Of a DNA stretch of 64,000 bases, positions 35,671-51,639 are shown piece after piece (the stretch's first letter is position 1; each line of letters starts with the position of its first letter). Below the pieces are notes generated by a model. It was not told where the DNA came from. It did not search any database and worked only from the letters and a program-made list of their open reading frames with translations. This DNA is from Auanema rhodensis. Lineage: Eukaryota > Nematoda > Chromadorea > Rhabditida > Rhabditidae. Made by a program: the position numbers and the translations under genes. The stretch is from positions 7,440,001 to 7,504,000 of the forward strand of contig OZ059895.1 of the NCBI GenBank assembly GCA_964057225.1, written 5' to 3'.

Positions 35671-36100
35671 CGAAAGACAAGTTGTGAGTTAGATGTTCTC
35701 ATTTGGAAAACCAAGCAATGCTAACATTTGTCCAGACGACGAGAATAGAAAAGAAACTCTACAAAGAAAGTTTTATAAGTTTCAATTGAAATTTATTTAA
35801 CTAAAAAATTTGTTTTAGTATCTTTAATAACTTTAAACTTCAGTAAGCTTGATATTTGAAATGATTAAATATTTGAATTCTTTGAATTAGAGTACATGTT
35901 AAGTTCTTTAGTTTTGACCGATTGTCAATCTGAAAATTATGTCAAAGATACTTTTGTTAAACAGAAATTCTCAAGGGAATTCGATAAGTGCATTATCAAT
36001 GAATATAATTCTTATTTTTGTTTGGAAATATAACTTTTATTCAAAAAAATTTTTTTTTAAAGTTTTTAATTAATAAAAAAAATTTTAATTTTCAATAATA

Positions 36101-36121
36101 ATGATGATGATGATGATGATA
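36101..36121. repeat. (GAT)n microsatellite
   Basis: Seven consecutive ATG/GAT triplets in non-coding AT-rich DNA. Confidence 0.9.
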
Positions 36122-37262
36122 AACATGAAATTTTTGATTAAAACGTCAACAGAAAACAGAAAAACTTCTCAGAAAATATTTTGGCTCAATTCCCCAAAGG
36201 TTAAATATTAATCAAAAAAAAATAGTTTGTAAACAAAAAAAAGAGCAATATAAAGAAATAACAAAAAAAGGTATTAAGAATATGTTAGTTTATTGTTTTT
36301 AATTATTTATTATATTATATTTATATTTATTATATGATAAATAATATAAAATATTATAATTTGTTTAACCTTTGATTTGTCATCTACTTCCGTAAAAATC
36401 TTTATAGAATAATTGATTGTAATTGAATGTGTATTGTTAAAAAGAATGACAATGCTCTTCGATTAGAAGAGAGCAACATCTTTAGGATTTATTTCTCTTT
36501 TCAACTTACAAAGAACATGTCAATTCTCTAATTGCACAACTATTCTATAAGATTACATAGATATCACATTGAGCTTTGAACATTGACAAATATTCACAAG
36601 AATAAGTTTTAAAATTATAGAAACTTTACTATGTAAAAGGTTTAAAACCATTGTGAAAATGCTTGACATATTTTAAAAAGAATACGGATTATTCAGGAAA
36701 TGTCTAGATGCTTACAAGCTTTCATTGAAGAAATGTTCCTATTTGCCGTACTTTCCCATATAGCATAAAGAAGTGGGTGGGGCAATGAGTCTGGCTGATG
36801 CGATGAGAGAAGCACTTGATATGTTCATGCTGCTTTCAGAAGTCATTCTTCAAGACCTATCTCATCTCAAATATTTCATTTTCTTTTAATTTCGTTATTG
36901 TCATCATCATTTCAAGCAATTGACAACATCGATATACGAAATCCACGTTGCTATATATTTAAATCATCTCATTGCCACATATATCCAATGCTTCTACTCG
37001 TCAATATCAAAAGTATTCAATTGCTATGTTGAAAGTCTGATACAAGGTAGGTTAAGCTATTGACTTTTCTCAGCTAAACTAAAACTTTAGTCTATTTAAT
37101 TACCCTAACTGACATCTAGTATATCTACTAAATCTACTCTTGACATACAGCTTTAACGTCAAAATCCACGTATTCACGTGACGCATCTAGCTATTCTAGT
37201 TTTAATACTTAATCAGGAATACTAACAACAATACGGTTGAATTTGTTTAAGCTTTGTAGGCA

Positions 37263-39166
<1,904 letters not shown>

Positions 39167-39255
39167 TTCAAAACGTGATAAAATCTATTGTTTATTCTTA
39201 CTAATCAAATATTGTCATTTAACTATTGGCAAGCAGTTTACTAATTTTCTTTTCT

Positions 39256-39289
<34 letters not shown>

Positions 39290-40148
39290 GATTTTTAATG
39301 GAAAATATAGTCAAGTCTTTTAGAAAAAAAGCATATTTTGTATATAAAGCTTAATAAAAACATGACAAACAACACATGCATTTTCATTTTTTATACTAAC
39401 CAACTCGGTCGTTCTTAATGAACAATACAATTGATGATACTACTTATTCTACTAATCAACAATGTATATCAACTCCTTCTTTATTTTATAATAATTTTTA
39501 TTGACAGATTTCCTACACTGGTCATGGTACATATGTGTCGAAACATTTTATTTTTTCATATTTCTATTAACTACATGGAGAATTCATAAATCGGGAATTT
39601 TTAAGGTAATTTTGCAACAAAACTACAAAACAATGTTAACATGTGTTCACTTATAATAGAATGATGTGGATCGTATTACTGTTCATCATAGAATTCATAA
39701 AGAAATGATAGAAAAGCAAGAGAGAATTTTTGTCGAGAAACAAGAAGTTCAATGACTTATTAACAGCGAAACAAAAACTTTTTTTAGGAATTGATGTCAC
39801 CGGCTAGGATGAAAGAAACATAATGTATAACTAACATAAATAACTTGAAAACAAAACAAACAGTATTACAAACTATTACCTAATGAAATCAAAGTAAGGT
39901 AGAATAAAACACCAAATATTGACGTTACGATACATTAGTAATTTTGAAACTTTTCTTATTTAACAGTTCGAAGTATATCTAACAGTTTGGGAATAAAAGG
40001 GATGTCATGCATGCAGCAAGTTGAAAAATTAACTGCTGAGTGATTGAATACTGAAAAAGTGATTGTACAGCATAGTATAGTATCGAATATTTTGGAAAAC
40101 GGTGCTGCAGTTGAATATTACGAATTTCCATCAGATCTGTGAAGCATA
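39167..40148. other. Intergenic region between kinase and unknown gene
   Basis: Convergent 3' ends. Contains a (TA)n microsatellite at about 39258-39286. No coding signal. Confidence 0.55.
39258..39286. repeat. (TA)n microsatellite
   Basis: Uninterrupted run of about 14 TA units just downstream of the kinase gene. Confidence 0.9.
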
Positions 40149-42403
40149 TTATTTTTGGGGTTTAATATCACATCTTGCAGACGTGGATGGAACTTCATTC
40201 GATGAATTACAATCGGTTGGTGGTGTGTTACATACACCCGATGTCCCCTGATAAAATGAGTTTTGACTTTCAGATTTAAATTGGTTCCTGAAATAAAATT
40301 CATTATACGAAAAAACATAAAAAATGATGTTGATTATAGAGTATTTTAATTAATGATACATACGGTTCATTTGAATGCGTTTCTTGATTTGAACTGTTAT
40401 AATAGAACATCTTTTTACTTCCATTCGTAACTCGATAGGTTGTAGCGGATTTTTTATGACCCAATAACATATTGGCTGGTAATGGTGCCTTAGAATCTTC
40501 GATCTTAACATAGGCAAATGTATAAGCCGGTGATGTTGTTTTCTTACCCTCATTTTGGCAGACGATGTCATTATATTTAGAGGGCTCAATTGGCGCCTTT
40601 TAATAAATCTATCATTAAAATATTCTAACAAAATATACCTTGGTTTTGCCCCTGATCTGAAGAAATATATAACTTAGCTTATTTAAGCTAATGGAACTAA
40701 CTTGAAATTAGCTGAAAAAGAAGAAGCCATTGAATGTTTTGGTGGATTCCCTGCTCCTATGAATGGCGATGAATTTGAAACTGTGGAAAATACCTTAAAG
40801 TTAGTATAATAGTAACTTTCAGAAATGTATGTTCAAACCTGGTGGGGATTAGCAAAATTGCGAACGACACCTTGATTTGTAGTAACTTTAGGCTCAAACT
40901 TCAAAAGACTTGAAGGTGATTTCACATCGAGAATTTGTTGCCTACTTGCTCGTTGTTGAACCTGCTATAACTTATACATTTAATATACGAATGATTATTT
41001 ACTTGATATGCTCGAGAAGTACTCTCTCCAGTAGATTTTTGATTTTTCATCTGGCTCTGAAAACAGCGTCTTCACATAGTTCAGACAACAGCTTTAATTT
41101 TAAAATTATGGCCGTTAGGTCACTATTATATAACATAAAATAGTTTCAAAGACCTACATAAACCTAAGAGTTATATCCTTACCTTATAGCCTAGCTCTGC
41201 TTTATATAACGAAGCAATGTCAGTTATAACTGTCAGCATGTCACTAATGGTCAGTGAATCTAAGGAACCAATAAGTCCTTCGTGTAGCGCGAGAACTACT
41301 GCACCTATCCTATGCAAAATCGTAATATGTGGAAAAGCTACAGTTATATCTGCGAAAGGACAACACTCAATAATATTGAAAGTGTATGTCAGAGAATCGA
41401 AAAGGTCTTTCAAAAATGTCGGCGATGTTACATATGTTGATTTGCGCGACCTCATTTTGTAAGCGTCAACTAAGCTTGAGACAGCATACAACACCTGGTT
41501 GTCAAAGCTTAGAGCGTCAGGGAATAGAATCTAGAATATGACCAGATTTATAACTCATTCAAATATGCTTACTCTGTCCAATCTGAGAAAACGAAAGCAA
41601 TATTTGAACATCGAATTGAACTTACCTCACTATCTCATCATTCTTGAAAAATTCGATTAAGAGCTGAAAATAAATATTAAATACCAAGCTGGAAACATTT
41701 CCTAACACGTTCAGAAGAGTTCAGCGGCTCTTCTTGAGTAGGTAGTTCGATTTTTGGCCTAGATATTAAATAAATACTTTATATATCATATTTCAAACAT
41801 AAACCGAACTTAATACTTAATAGATCAGTCCTGGTGTCATAGATTTTGTTAATTTTCCTTTAAGAGATGTATTTTCAAATAGGATTTTGTAATAAACTGA
41901 CTCAATTATTTCTGGTTTATAATAAGGAATAATTTCGGATTCTTTTTTCATTTTTTTTTTTACAATTGGTTGTACTCTAGGCGTTTCTATTATTTTATCA
42001 ATCTCTGTAATATTTAATATTAAAAAAATTAGTAACCGCGGTTCTACTTGGCATATCAGCGAACTCATTTCTTTTGCGTCCCCGCTTTTTTAATGCAAGT
42101 GATTTAATATTCTTAAATTGTATATCATCATCCGTAGGACTTAACTTCACATTTATATATTGAAGATGCTCGAACTTTCTGAAACGTTTTTTATTTGAAA
42201 TACAAAAAAAAAATTATTCCAACTCACCCAGTTTCTAATAAACTTTCAAAGTCCGGATGTACAACAGGTAAATGGTTTTCATCCGGTGGAAGGAACTGGA
42301 GCTTAGAATCAATTAAAAAACCTAATTAACAAAACTTACATCTACTCTAGTTTTGAATTTTTTAAACGGTGGACAAGCATCGGAATTAACAAAAATGCTC
42401 ATA
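40149..42403 (-). CDS. Unrecognised multi-exon protein with disordered C-terminus
   Basis: Minus-strand gene in about ten exons; I do not recognise a family. It starts at ATG 42403 (MSIFVNSDACPPFKKFKTRVD), then a Lys-rich segment (KKRGRKRNEF, a possible nuclear signal). A helical middle exon (41170-41560) reads ILFPDALSFDNQVLYAVSSL and continues to ITDIASLYKAELGYK. Ser/Thr/Asn/Gln-rich exons end ...STSARCDIKPQK at 40149. The reading of the last two exons is supported by phase agreement. At about 41817 the frame hits TAA immediately before a GT donor, so either this is two genes, splicing is unusual there, or the copy is damaged. Composition suggests a nuclear scaffold-like protein; this is weak inference. 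Confidence 0.5.
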
Positions 42404-43009
42404 TTTAGCAATTAAATTAAGTTTACTCGTGACCAAATATGAACGTTAATGCGAAAATGCTTTGTTCAACTTACCTTACTTTTACGATTTATGATTTGTG
42501 TTTACATATTACAAACTACAAAGTAAATCATTACCCTCCTAAATTCTTCGTGTTCTTCAGTTATTATTACAAGATAGTTTTAATATATTCAAAAATAAAC
42601 TTTATTATTTATATTGTAGAAAGATATTATATAATATAATGTTTCGCGTGTTCTAAAGAAAAAATATAAATTTATTGAAAGAAAGAAATTATATTTATGT
42701 TACACGTTTTGCATATTGTACAACAATTAGGTAAAAAGAGGTCATTATTCTCTAAATAAGTTTGTTAAGGTTTTTTCAAAGATTTCTACAATCAGGATCT
42801 AAAAATAAAACAAATCAAATGGAAGCAATGTAAACGTAATAAGTGCACATGTAATCAAAACAGGTAAATACCCTAATTAATTGTGTGTGAATTAATGAAT
42901 CTTAATATTAGGCAAGGCAAAAGGTTTAGATACAAATCTATGTACAAAAAAAAATTTGAGAGAGCGAAGAAAATAATCAACGAACAATATATAGTATACG
43001 ATGATGTTA
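42404..43009. other. Short intergenic region
   Basis: AT-rich. Presumably the promoter of the 42403 minus-strand gene and the 3' UTR of the CRAL-TRIO/GOLD gene, which are transcribed in the same direction. No other feature seen. Confidence 0.5.
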
Positions 43010-46000
43010 TTAGATTTCTTCAATCTCAATATTGTATCGAAGCTGCTTAGCTGAGAACCAGGAATAATAGTTGTCAAACTCTATTACATCTGTAAATATA
43101 TCAATATATAACATTTATGCATGAAGAACTTACAGTTTCCGGATTTCTCAGCAACATAGTGACCACTTACAGGCACATTGGTGCATTCCAGTCGGATGTA
43201 TGGGAAGACGGTTTCCATCTCTGTGAGATTATCGGCTTTGCTCGATGGATCGTAATGAATCTCGAAACCGATATCATCTTCTTCAGTCATGTATTGCCAA
43301 CTATAGTTATATTTTAGTTTTTATATTATAAAATTTTAAATATATACCAAATCTTGCTGGGCTCAGTGATCTTGATGGAAATTAAATGTTTGTCACCAGC
43401 ATATACAGTGGTAAGCTGATCGTAATCAGGCATAGCATACTTGGAATCAACGAAGTAATCTTCTGGGATCGGTCCAATACCGTATCTATAAGAGAAAATA
43501 GTTATTTAGAAGTTGATTCAGAAGTGTCGTACTTAATGATGGATGGGCATTTAGGATCACCATTTTCAATACGGCTTCCACCCCAATGCATTGGCCAAGC
43601 ATCCAAATCAACATATTGAGCCAGAGCCCACATCCAGTCGGCCTTAAAACATATTCATTACTCAATTAGTAATAGTTTTCTTACCTCAGATGGCATTTCA
43701 ATTAAGCGAGTAATAGGATCGCTGAGAATAGCAGCAATTGAAGCATAGGCAATACGTGCCATTTCTGGAGCTCTGAAAAAAAAACTGTTTATGAATACAA
43801 TACCATCTTTGTTTGCCTGATAATCAAAATTTTTCTAAGAATCATTGGGTAATGCTCTTGGAATAGTGTAACCAATGTAGTGAAGGTCGAAGCAAATTGC
43901 TTGGATGAGAAGTGTGCAGAGCTGATGTGATCTAAATCGAAGACTAGCATCATCTGCTCAAAAGGTCTACCAGTCTGAAAAACAAAATTATAATGAGAAA
44001 CTAATAATTTCAAGATACCTGTTGAGCTCTCATTTCACAGAGTTGGAGACCTTTTTCAATGGCCATCAACGAGAACTTGATGTAATCAAGAGATGCCACA
44101 GACTTTACAAGTCCTGAAATTGATAACTTATCAATAATGTATTGAGTTAATAAAGTTTAAAATGATTAAAATTTCATGTCAAATATCCAAGTTCTTCAAA
44201 TTTCTCAAAAATGACCGATTTCAAAATAAAGTTTAATGTATAGTCTGATCATATATCTCTCTAAAACCTAAAAAAAGAAACAAAATGTGTTTTAGAATGA
44301 TTCACTTTGAATCAAATCATATATTCTTCTAATCATTAAAATCTCTGTACAACCTGTTCAAAAAATGAGAAAACATTATATAATTGTTATCGTTTCTTTC
44401 TAGAAAATTCCTCTTGATGATGAGGTCCATTTCTCTCTCAGAAAAGGAGCAGATTTATCTCGATAATCACGATTTTATTTAATCATGTGATGTTGATACA
44501 GTTTCATCGACGGGTCTTCAATTTCATAAGCCTTTCAAAATGATTGAACAAGGACAGTATGAGATCTTTATCGTTCAAATTCATTTTGAAAATAATTCGT
44601 AAAAGAACAAAGTTCAATTATTTCAAAGACAAAAAAACCGATTGACATACCTTCTACATCAGTATTTCCGAGAAGAGACATCAAGATTGGACAGCCATCT
44701 TTATCAGGAAGATATCCATATCCGCAATATTTTTCCAAGCACTGAAATCATAAATTATATACAAATCAAGGAAAAAGATTATTTAAGTGAAAATCTTTTT
44801 CAAAAATGTTTCTAAGAAGTTTTGTGGAGATGAAGCTTTAATTCCTTTATCTAACAACGTACATCGAGAGATACATCGATAAGTATCTTATAAACTACGA
44901 AATTCCAATTCTATTTGTATATATATTAATATATATTAATATATATTCCATAATGTTTTAAAATGACCCCTTTCTCTTCGAAATATCTTCGGCTTATTCC
45001 TCATCCTTTCTCCTATCATGCTTTGCGTTTATCGCTGATTTTAACATGACATCATTTATATTAAAAAAAGGGATAGTTTATCTCGATTTGTTATTGGTCA
45101 AAAACTAACTATATATTCATGAATGTTCGTTCAATAAGATCAGGACATAGCTACAAAGATTTCTATCAAAACGACACAACATATAGATATTGAAAGATGA
45201 GTGAAACAGGGCTGCACGATATTCCAAAAAATGTTGAGATATTTTTTTATCTCCTCGTGTCTTTATGCCAGCATACATTTGAACATAAGATCAATTTTAG
45301 AAAAAGATCAAAGCTTGTATTCCCCCTCCCATCCAGCATCAAAACCGTCATCGTATAAGCATCATATTTGAGCGTACGCTTAAAATCTCTATCTCTCTCT
45401 CTATTTTCTAAAAGTTATAATAAAGAAAGCGGTTGCATTCATTTCGCGTTTTGCAGCTTCAGGATTTTGAACAGATCAATGAAAAACAGCATATTATCTA
45501 TAGAAGTTGTCATTTAACTACTTGACCTTGAGATAAAGGCTAGTAGTAAACTATGTCGTTGATGTATTAGTCATTTCGCTCACGTGCTGAAATGAGCTAA
45601 AACATGTTATTTTGGTGGTGACCATACATGAAGTATCGAACTTGATGATTATCATGATCAAGAAAAAAAATATATATATAATAGTCTTTTGTCCTTATTG
45701 AAATCAAAGAACGTCCAGACGATACCTCTTTTCGGTTTAATGAACATGAAAATCGAAATAATTCATATAAAAAAAACCGATTTTTATAAGCATGAAAAGC
45801 ATAACTTAAAAATTGAAAACTTTATTTTTTTCAAATCCAGAATTTCAAAAGAAAAAAGATAATCAGTCACTCTCCTCCACCCTTAATCGAAAATAGATTC
45901 TTATTAAAATGTTTTCATCTTTTATAAGTCAAAGTACACTTTATGATCTCTCAATGAAATAGGAAATCCAAAAACAACCACATTTTTGGTGTTCAGTATG

Positions 46001-48693
46001 TCACTGTTGGGATTGCCTTGAATATGAAGCTATCAGCAAGTTTTTTCATTTAGCAGCTTTGCCATCACATTACAATCATTTTGCCAATTCGTTCTATCAA
46101 TCCATACACGGAAACAAGTTGAATAGCATTTCCAAGTTTCAGGTTTTTATCTGGTTCTACTAACATTTGCGAAGCCATCGTTGTCGTCGTTCATTTATGG
46201 GATCATTAGATTTCTCACGTACATCCACGTGGGCTAATCAATCAGATTTCATCTTGTACTTGTCGAAAAATTATAAAATGCAACTTTAGAAAGAAGAAAT
46301 ATCACAAAGATCAAATGTTAGCCAAAAATCGGGATTCTTCCATCAGAACCGTTGATAGCGCAAGAAAAAACACAAGAAAACAAACTTTTAACATTTTGAT
46401 ATCAGAAAAACGCTTTTTCTCATCTGATTCGTCAAGAAGTTGTAATAATTCCTGCGAATTTTTTTTATTCGTTTCTGAATGATGATTTTGCCATTGGGTG
46501 GCGGTTAAAGGCTTTCATCGTAAAATAACTTTGAAAAGGCCAAGGAAAGAAAAATATGAATTAGTTGGAAAGAGTGGCCAGAAACTTGAGAATTATCTAG
46601 TTCAGAGACGATTTAACTAGTTTCTCTAATCTAAAACACAAAAAGGATTCATAAACAATATACTTCAGTGAAGGGTATACCCTATTCTTAACAAATTCAT
46701 CAAAATGATAAATGAGAATCGAAATAAAAGAATTATGAAATTTTGAAGAGAGTATGCAATATGTAGTGTGCACATACCTCTGGTGCTTTCCAATTCTCAA
46801 TTTCATCCAATTCCCATGCTTTACGAAATACTACGTGTTTCTTCAGTCCCTCGGCAGTTTCATCAAAACGGTGATCACGACTTCTAAGCCATCTCAGTAC
46901 ATAGTTGTCAGATAAACATTCAATTTGAGGCAATATAGTCCTGAAACACAAGTTGTCAATGTAATCTGTTATACATTAGAAAAGGTGTCAGTATCATAAT
47001 CAATATGTTGCTCAAGTTCAAAATAGTCCCACGTGGCTTTCCCAATAGTAACTTCTCGGAAACGCATGATACAAAAAGAAGAGTACCAAGGTCAATCTTC
47101 TATTTTCATTTTTTTCAATGCACGTACTTGTAAGAAAATAATTCGAGAGCTATAGAATCGGGTTCTTTCAATTGTATTTCAAGCAGTGTAACTGTACTAA
47201 AATTCTTGATTTTTATTTTTCTTCTTACTCTATTTTGAAAATAAATTCCAATTTTAAGTGTTGTATTGTTATGATGCAAAACAAATTTAAGGTAAGAAAT
47301 CAGGTAAAAATATCAAATTGTGTTGTTTGTAAACAGCGGTCAGGATCTAAGTAATTGTAATTCAAAATCTCTCTTGATTGATATCACAATGAGACATTTT
47401 TGACTACAAAACACTACGTGATACTGAAAGTATGAGAACCTGAGGTATAAATTGACTACATTTCGATCATATGGTTCCAGATGATATCGGTTACGGAATA
47501 GATACTACTAAGTGTCATCGATGATCATCTAGATGTTTGACGTCATGCAGATTCAACGTTTGATTTCGGCAAGAAGTTGATTTTATGTTCTCTCTAATGA
47601 ACGTCTGAACCCTGTAGCAAAGCGATAATATGTCGCACTATGGAAAACAAAGTAAGCTGTCTAATAGAAAATGTGATGAATTATATAGAAAGTTTTCCCC
47701 GGATTCAACTAGGATGGAGGCCAAGGCTTCTTAAACCTTTCGCAACGAGGTTAGGACTAGATCTACAATGTTTACAGTCATTTCGAAAGATGTTTCTGAC
47801 CGGACGAAGTTGTTATTTGAATCAGTTAAGGCGAAAATGAGAATGCACGTCATCTGGTCAAATTCAGATGACCACCAGTACACAATAAAAGTATTCATAC
47901 GCAAATTTCTATATTATCCAGAATAGTAAATGTGGAGGAAATAGATAAGAGAATGTTAAACTAAATTGGAAGAGTACAACCAAAAAAATCTTGAGATGAC
48001 AAAACATTGGGAGCGACAGACAGTCAGGTTTTGAGAAATTTTCTTTTACCTAATATGCAGACATAGAGAAGAGAGATATTTCTGAAGAGGGAGGAAAAAG
48101 ACACCCAAAATAGCCCAAGGTCAGGCCAACACTCCGATGATTTCACCTCTACACAACGCCGCAAGGTTTCTGATTAGTGGCACGAAAGTTTGCAAGACTT
48201 CGAGAGGAACAGACGGATACATCTTTATAAGACGTAGATTTTATATCAGGCTCAAAAATCTAGGTTGGTACCACTCCGATATGTTCCAAAATAATGATCA
48301 AAATTTCAAAATGACAATAGGTCAAAGTATCATTAAACAGGTAGTTCATCCTAGATTCCCTTTGTTAATCTTCTCATTTTGAAATATCAGATTGTAGTAG
48401 TATAAATATAATAAAACTATAGAATGCATGAAAATAATAATAACTATTGTTAAGAAAATGAATAGAAACGATAAATGATCGGAAAACTCAGGTATTGATC
48501 ATTTGATTAAAATACAAAAGACTGTAGTCCAGAAGATATCAAAACACGAAGCTTTTTATGAATATAACTATATTTGTTTGAAATTTCTTCGTTATCTCAA
48601 AATTCAATGCTCTTACCTCAAATCTTGAATAGCTTGTTGCTCCTCAGAGGAGATAGGTCTGGTCGGCGTCAGGGTTGCGTGCATTACTGCCAT
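43010..48693 (-). CDS. CRAL-TRIO and GOLD domain protein (SEC14-like)
   Basis: Cytosolic lipid-binding/transfer type protein related to SEC14L. Start at 48693 (MAVMHATLTPTRPISSEEQQ); exon 1 is 48617-48693 and exon 2 is 46777-46940, with the CRAL-TRIO N-terminal helices (YVLRWLRSRDHRFDETAEGL). Exons at about 44651-44743 and 44030-44115, and on to about 43630, carry the lipid-binding lobe (YCGYGYLPDKDGCPILM; then FDLDHISSAHF; then ADWMWALAQYVDLDAWPMHWGG). Exons from about 43560 to 43010 encode the beta-rich GOLD domain (SIKITEPSKIW; FEIHYDP) and the end YNIEIEEI. Introns 1 and 2 are about 1.7 and 2.0 kb, far longer than usual here. Family assignment is strong; the transported lipid is not deducible. 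Confidence 0.9.
44744..46776 (-). other. Long intron 2 of the CRAL-TRIO/GOLD gene
   Basis: About 2 kb of AT-rich sequence without coding signal. Contains several TATATA-rich tracts. Introns this long in a gene with otherwise 45-60 nt introns often hold regulatory elements, but none can be named. Confidence 0.5.
46941..48616 (-). other. Long intron 1 of the CRAL-TRIO/GOLD gene
   Basis: About 1.7 kb between the first exon and the CRAL-TRIO exon. No exon or ncRNA recognised; short open frames on either strand look random. Confidence 0.5.
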
Positions 48694-49142
48694 GCTGACG
48701 CTCTCGTTGTCTGCCAGTCTTCTAGTGGTCTGATCACCTCCCTATTTTAAATACTATTTCTTGAGATTCAAGAGAAAGAGAGAGAAACAGTGCCTGTAGT
48801 GGCCCAGCCCCCTTTCTGGCCAGATCCTCCCCCTACCCCTCTTTCCTTGCTTTGGTGCGATCGACTGATGATGCTGATGGTGAAAAGTCGACGTCGACGT
48901 CGTCGTCGCCTTCATGGTCCTCGTTCTGTATCCATCCGTACAGCTATTCTCTCTCTCTCTATCTTTCCCTTCCTCTCAAACGTTCTCACTCTTTTAGCCA
49001 CAGCCAGTCAGTCAACCAGCACAGCCGATGACTTCTATAGCCTTGATCCAACTCGTTCTCTTTATATCTCTGCATTTTCGTCCCTCTTCTCTCAATCAAA
49101 TGTAATAGAGAGAGAAAAAGAGGAGGAAAGAATAAGAGAAAA

Positions 49143-49184
<42 letters not shown>

Positions 49185-51639
49185 GGAGGCTCTAATACCT
49201 TCTTCCAGCCTGTAGGGGGGTAGTTTGTCTGCTGAATGTTTCATAATAAGAGATACAAAACAAGAGGCAAAAACTAGAGTTAAGACATAGGAAGACTTTA
49301 AATTCTGGATGCGGAATCAACTATATGAAACAAACGGAATTAATAACACCAAGTTGTATTTCTTGTTTATCCTTCATACACTATCAAGTTTGCCTGAGGA
49401 GTTTGATTTCAAGTTTTTAATAAAAAAAACAGACGTATTACCGGATAAAGCTCTGTACAAGCTTTTATCCGGTATTTATAGTATCACTTAACAATATCTT
49501 TATTTTATTCATAATAACTTATTCTTAAAATAGTCGATGACTCATCTTCATGTTATTTTGCTCTCTTAATGATTGAAACCTTCATTTTTAATTTTAATCA
49601 TAAAAACCGTGACTACTATCGATGGCGTCCGACGGTACGAAACAGCTGCCTTCTAGCTGATTGTAGTTGTCATTACCTTCGGCATCTAAAGTGAAAGTTA
49701 AACATATCTAAAGACGACGACAACTATCATGGCGATACCGGAGCAGGTTTAGCTACCAATCAACATGCCACTTTCCATGATTTCCACATGTCCAAACTTT
49801 AAAATAACACAGCTTGGGTTTCGAAATTATTTCAAGTCAAGGGCAAATGTTTCTTAATAAACCTAAGTATCAATATATACACTTTCGCTATAGATTGACA
49901 TAAAATAATTTGATCAAATTATAATATGATTTCGTTTCAAGATCATATACAATTGAAGGTGATATGTGACAAATTTCACGACCTGATCTGTTGTGATGAT
50001 TTATCAAACAAGCTCGCCCAACCTTTTCCACTTCATAAACTTTCTATATTTCCTTTGAGTTCAGAGATTGATCACATAATTAATTCCTGTTGGTACAGGC
50101 TCTCCGTGATTTTATTAACATTTAAAGAATGTATTGATTATATTTCATTGAATCGTTTAAAGTGTTGATTCAAGTAGCAATTTTAAATATGAGACAATGA
50201 ACTACTTTAGGTAAAAATGTTTTATACAGGATGGCCTTAATCATTTAAAATTATTTTGCAAAAGTTCACGTTTTTCATCATTCTTTCTACCCATCTCTTT
50301 TTATTTTTATGGAGTTGTTGCACATTTGAAATAATTTCACAAATGGAATACCTGTTCCCCGATAAAGATTCCCATGATTTTCTCTGAGAATTACTTGTAA
50401 CAATGACGCTAATCAATTTGATCAACTTGTCAAACAAATTCAAGGAAAAAAGAGAACGGAGATGAAAATTCTGGCTGATCTATGTAGTAATTTTTCAAGT
50501 TCTTTTATGGTAAGAAGTATTGTTTTTGTTTTTAGATATGAACTGATATTGGTTTCTCAGGGAAAGGTCAAACGTACACTTATTTATCTTCTGAAAACGG
50601 TGAAATAGAAAGCTAAAGTGAATATGGTGATTTTCTCTATTAACTTATATCACATGGTCTTATTTCCATTACTGTAAATAGGTTAGAAAACTTGTTCTTT
50701 TATCAAAATATCGGAATAAAAAGACAGAAAATCGAGGAGAATGTCATCAATTGGTTCTTTCTTTAATTTTCATTTAACAAGATAACATTTTCAATTGAAA
50801 ATTAATATCAACCATTAAATTATACAGTTAGCCACAAAAATAATGTAACATATTACAACAGAATGGCAAAATAAAAATGAAACAATCAAACATTAATTAA
50901 TAGAAGGATGAATAATTCGTACAAAGTTTTAAAATAAATTTCTATAGTAGCAAGAATGAGTAAAATCTTACATAATTTCATTTTTGAATTTTCGATTAAT
51001 ACATAAATTAGTGCATTATAAAAAAATGGTACTTGCTGTTTGTGTGTAAAAAAACATTTTTAACATAATTACTATTTTAAGAATAATGAAATTAATTACA
51101 CACTCTTTATTTACTTTAAACAACAATGTATTCGTACTTTTCTACTCTTAAGAACTTTTAGTTATAATAGGAAAATGTACTTTTAAATTTATTTTGCTCA
51201 CCTAATTTAAAAAATTATTAAAATCTAACCTAGAGCAGTGATATACAAAACTAATAATGGAATTTATTGGTACAGGTTTTTTATGTATGAAATCGTTGTG
51301 CCCCAAGGCAATGTACGCAAAGTGCAATATAAATACGTAGTCTGTCGTGCAGGTCGAGAAGACAAGTTGGCTTTAATTAAATATAGCCTATTCATATTAA
51401 TACATATATAGGCTTTTCCTTTCTTTCAAAAAAATTGTAAAGTCATTAAATTCAAGAAGTGGATTAAAATACGGAGCGTGCGCTGTTTACATAGCACGCC
51501 ACATTGATTGCCGGGGATATCCTTATTCTCAGCTTTTTATTGTTTATAATTTATTTTATTCTCTATTCATTCTGTCTATGCAGTTCTTATTTTTATGCAA
51601 TCAATTTTAATCGATTTATGCAAATATATTTTATTTTAG
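48694..51639. other. Intergenic region between two divergent genes
   Basis: Probably contains the promoters of the CRAL-TRIO/GOLD gene (-) and the ArfGAP gene (+). A CT/GA-rich zone (about 48940-49190) includes the (GA)n run. A direct CGTCGT tract (CGACGTCGACGTCGTCGTCG) lies at about 48887-48906. No convincing exon; the open frame crossing 48790-49185 is simple sequence. Confidence 0.5.
49149..49181. repeat. (GA)n microsatellite
   Basis: Uninterrupted AG run of about 16 units upstream of the divergent genes, within a longer purine-rich tract. GA tracts near promoters are common in nematodes; function not shown. Confidence 0.9.

Larger units (their letters stand above)
34992..37262. other. 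Intergenic region with a decayed lectin/CUB fragment
   Basis: Contains the CUB remnant listed separately and a GAT microsatellite (36101-36121). The remainder is AT-rich with no open frame of note; the segment from about 36900 to 37262 presumably includes the promoter of the kinase gene. Confidence 0.5.

Noticed and set aside
37080-37110. Spliced-leader RNA gene suggested by TTTAATTACCC
   Set aside because: The rest of the spliced-leader sequence and the donor/Sm-site arrangement are absent.
48790-49185. 131-residue plus-strand open frame ending in alternating Arg/Glu
   Set aside because: The tail is translation of the (GA)n microsatellite and the rest is CT-rich simple sequence in the promoter region of a divergent gene pair.
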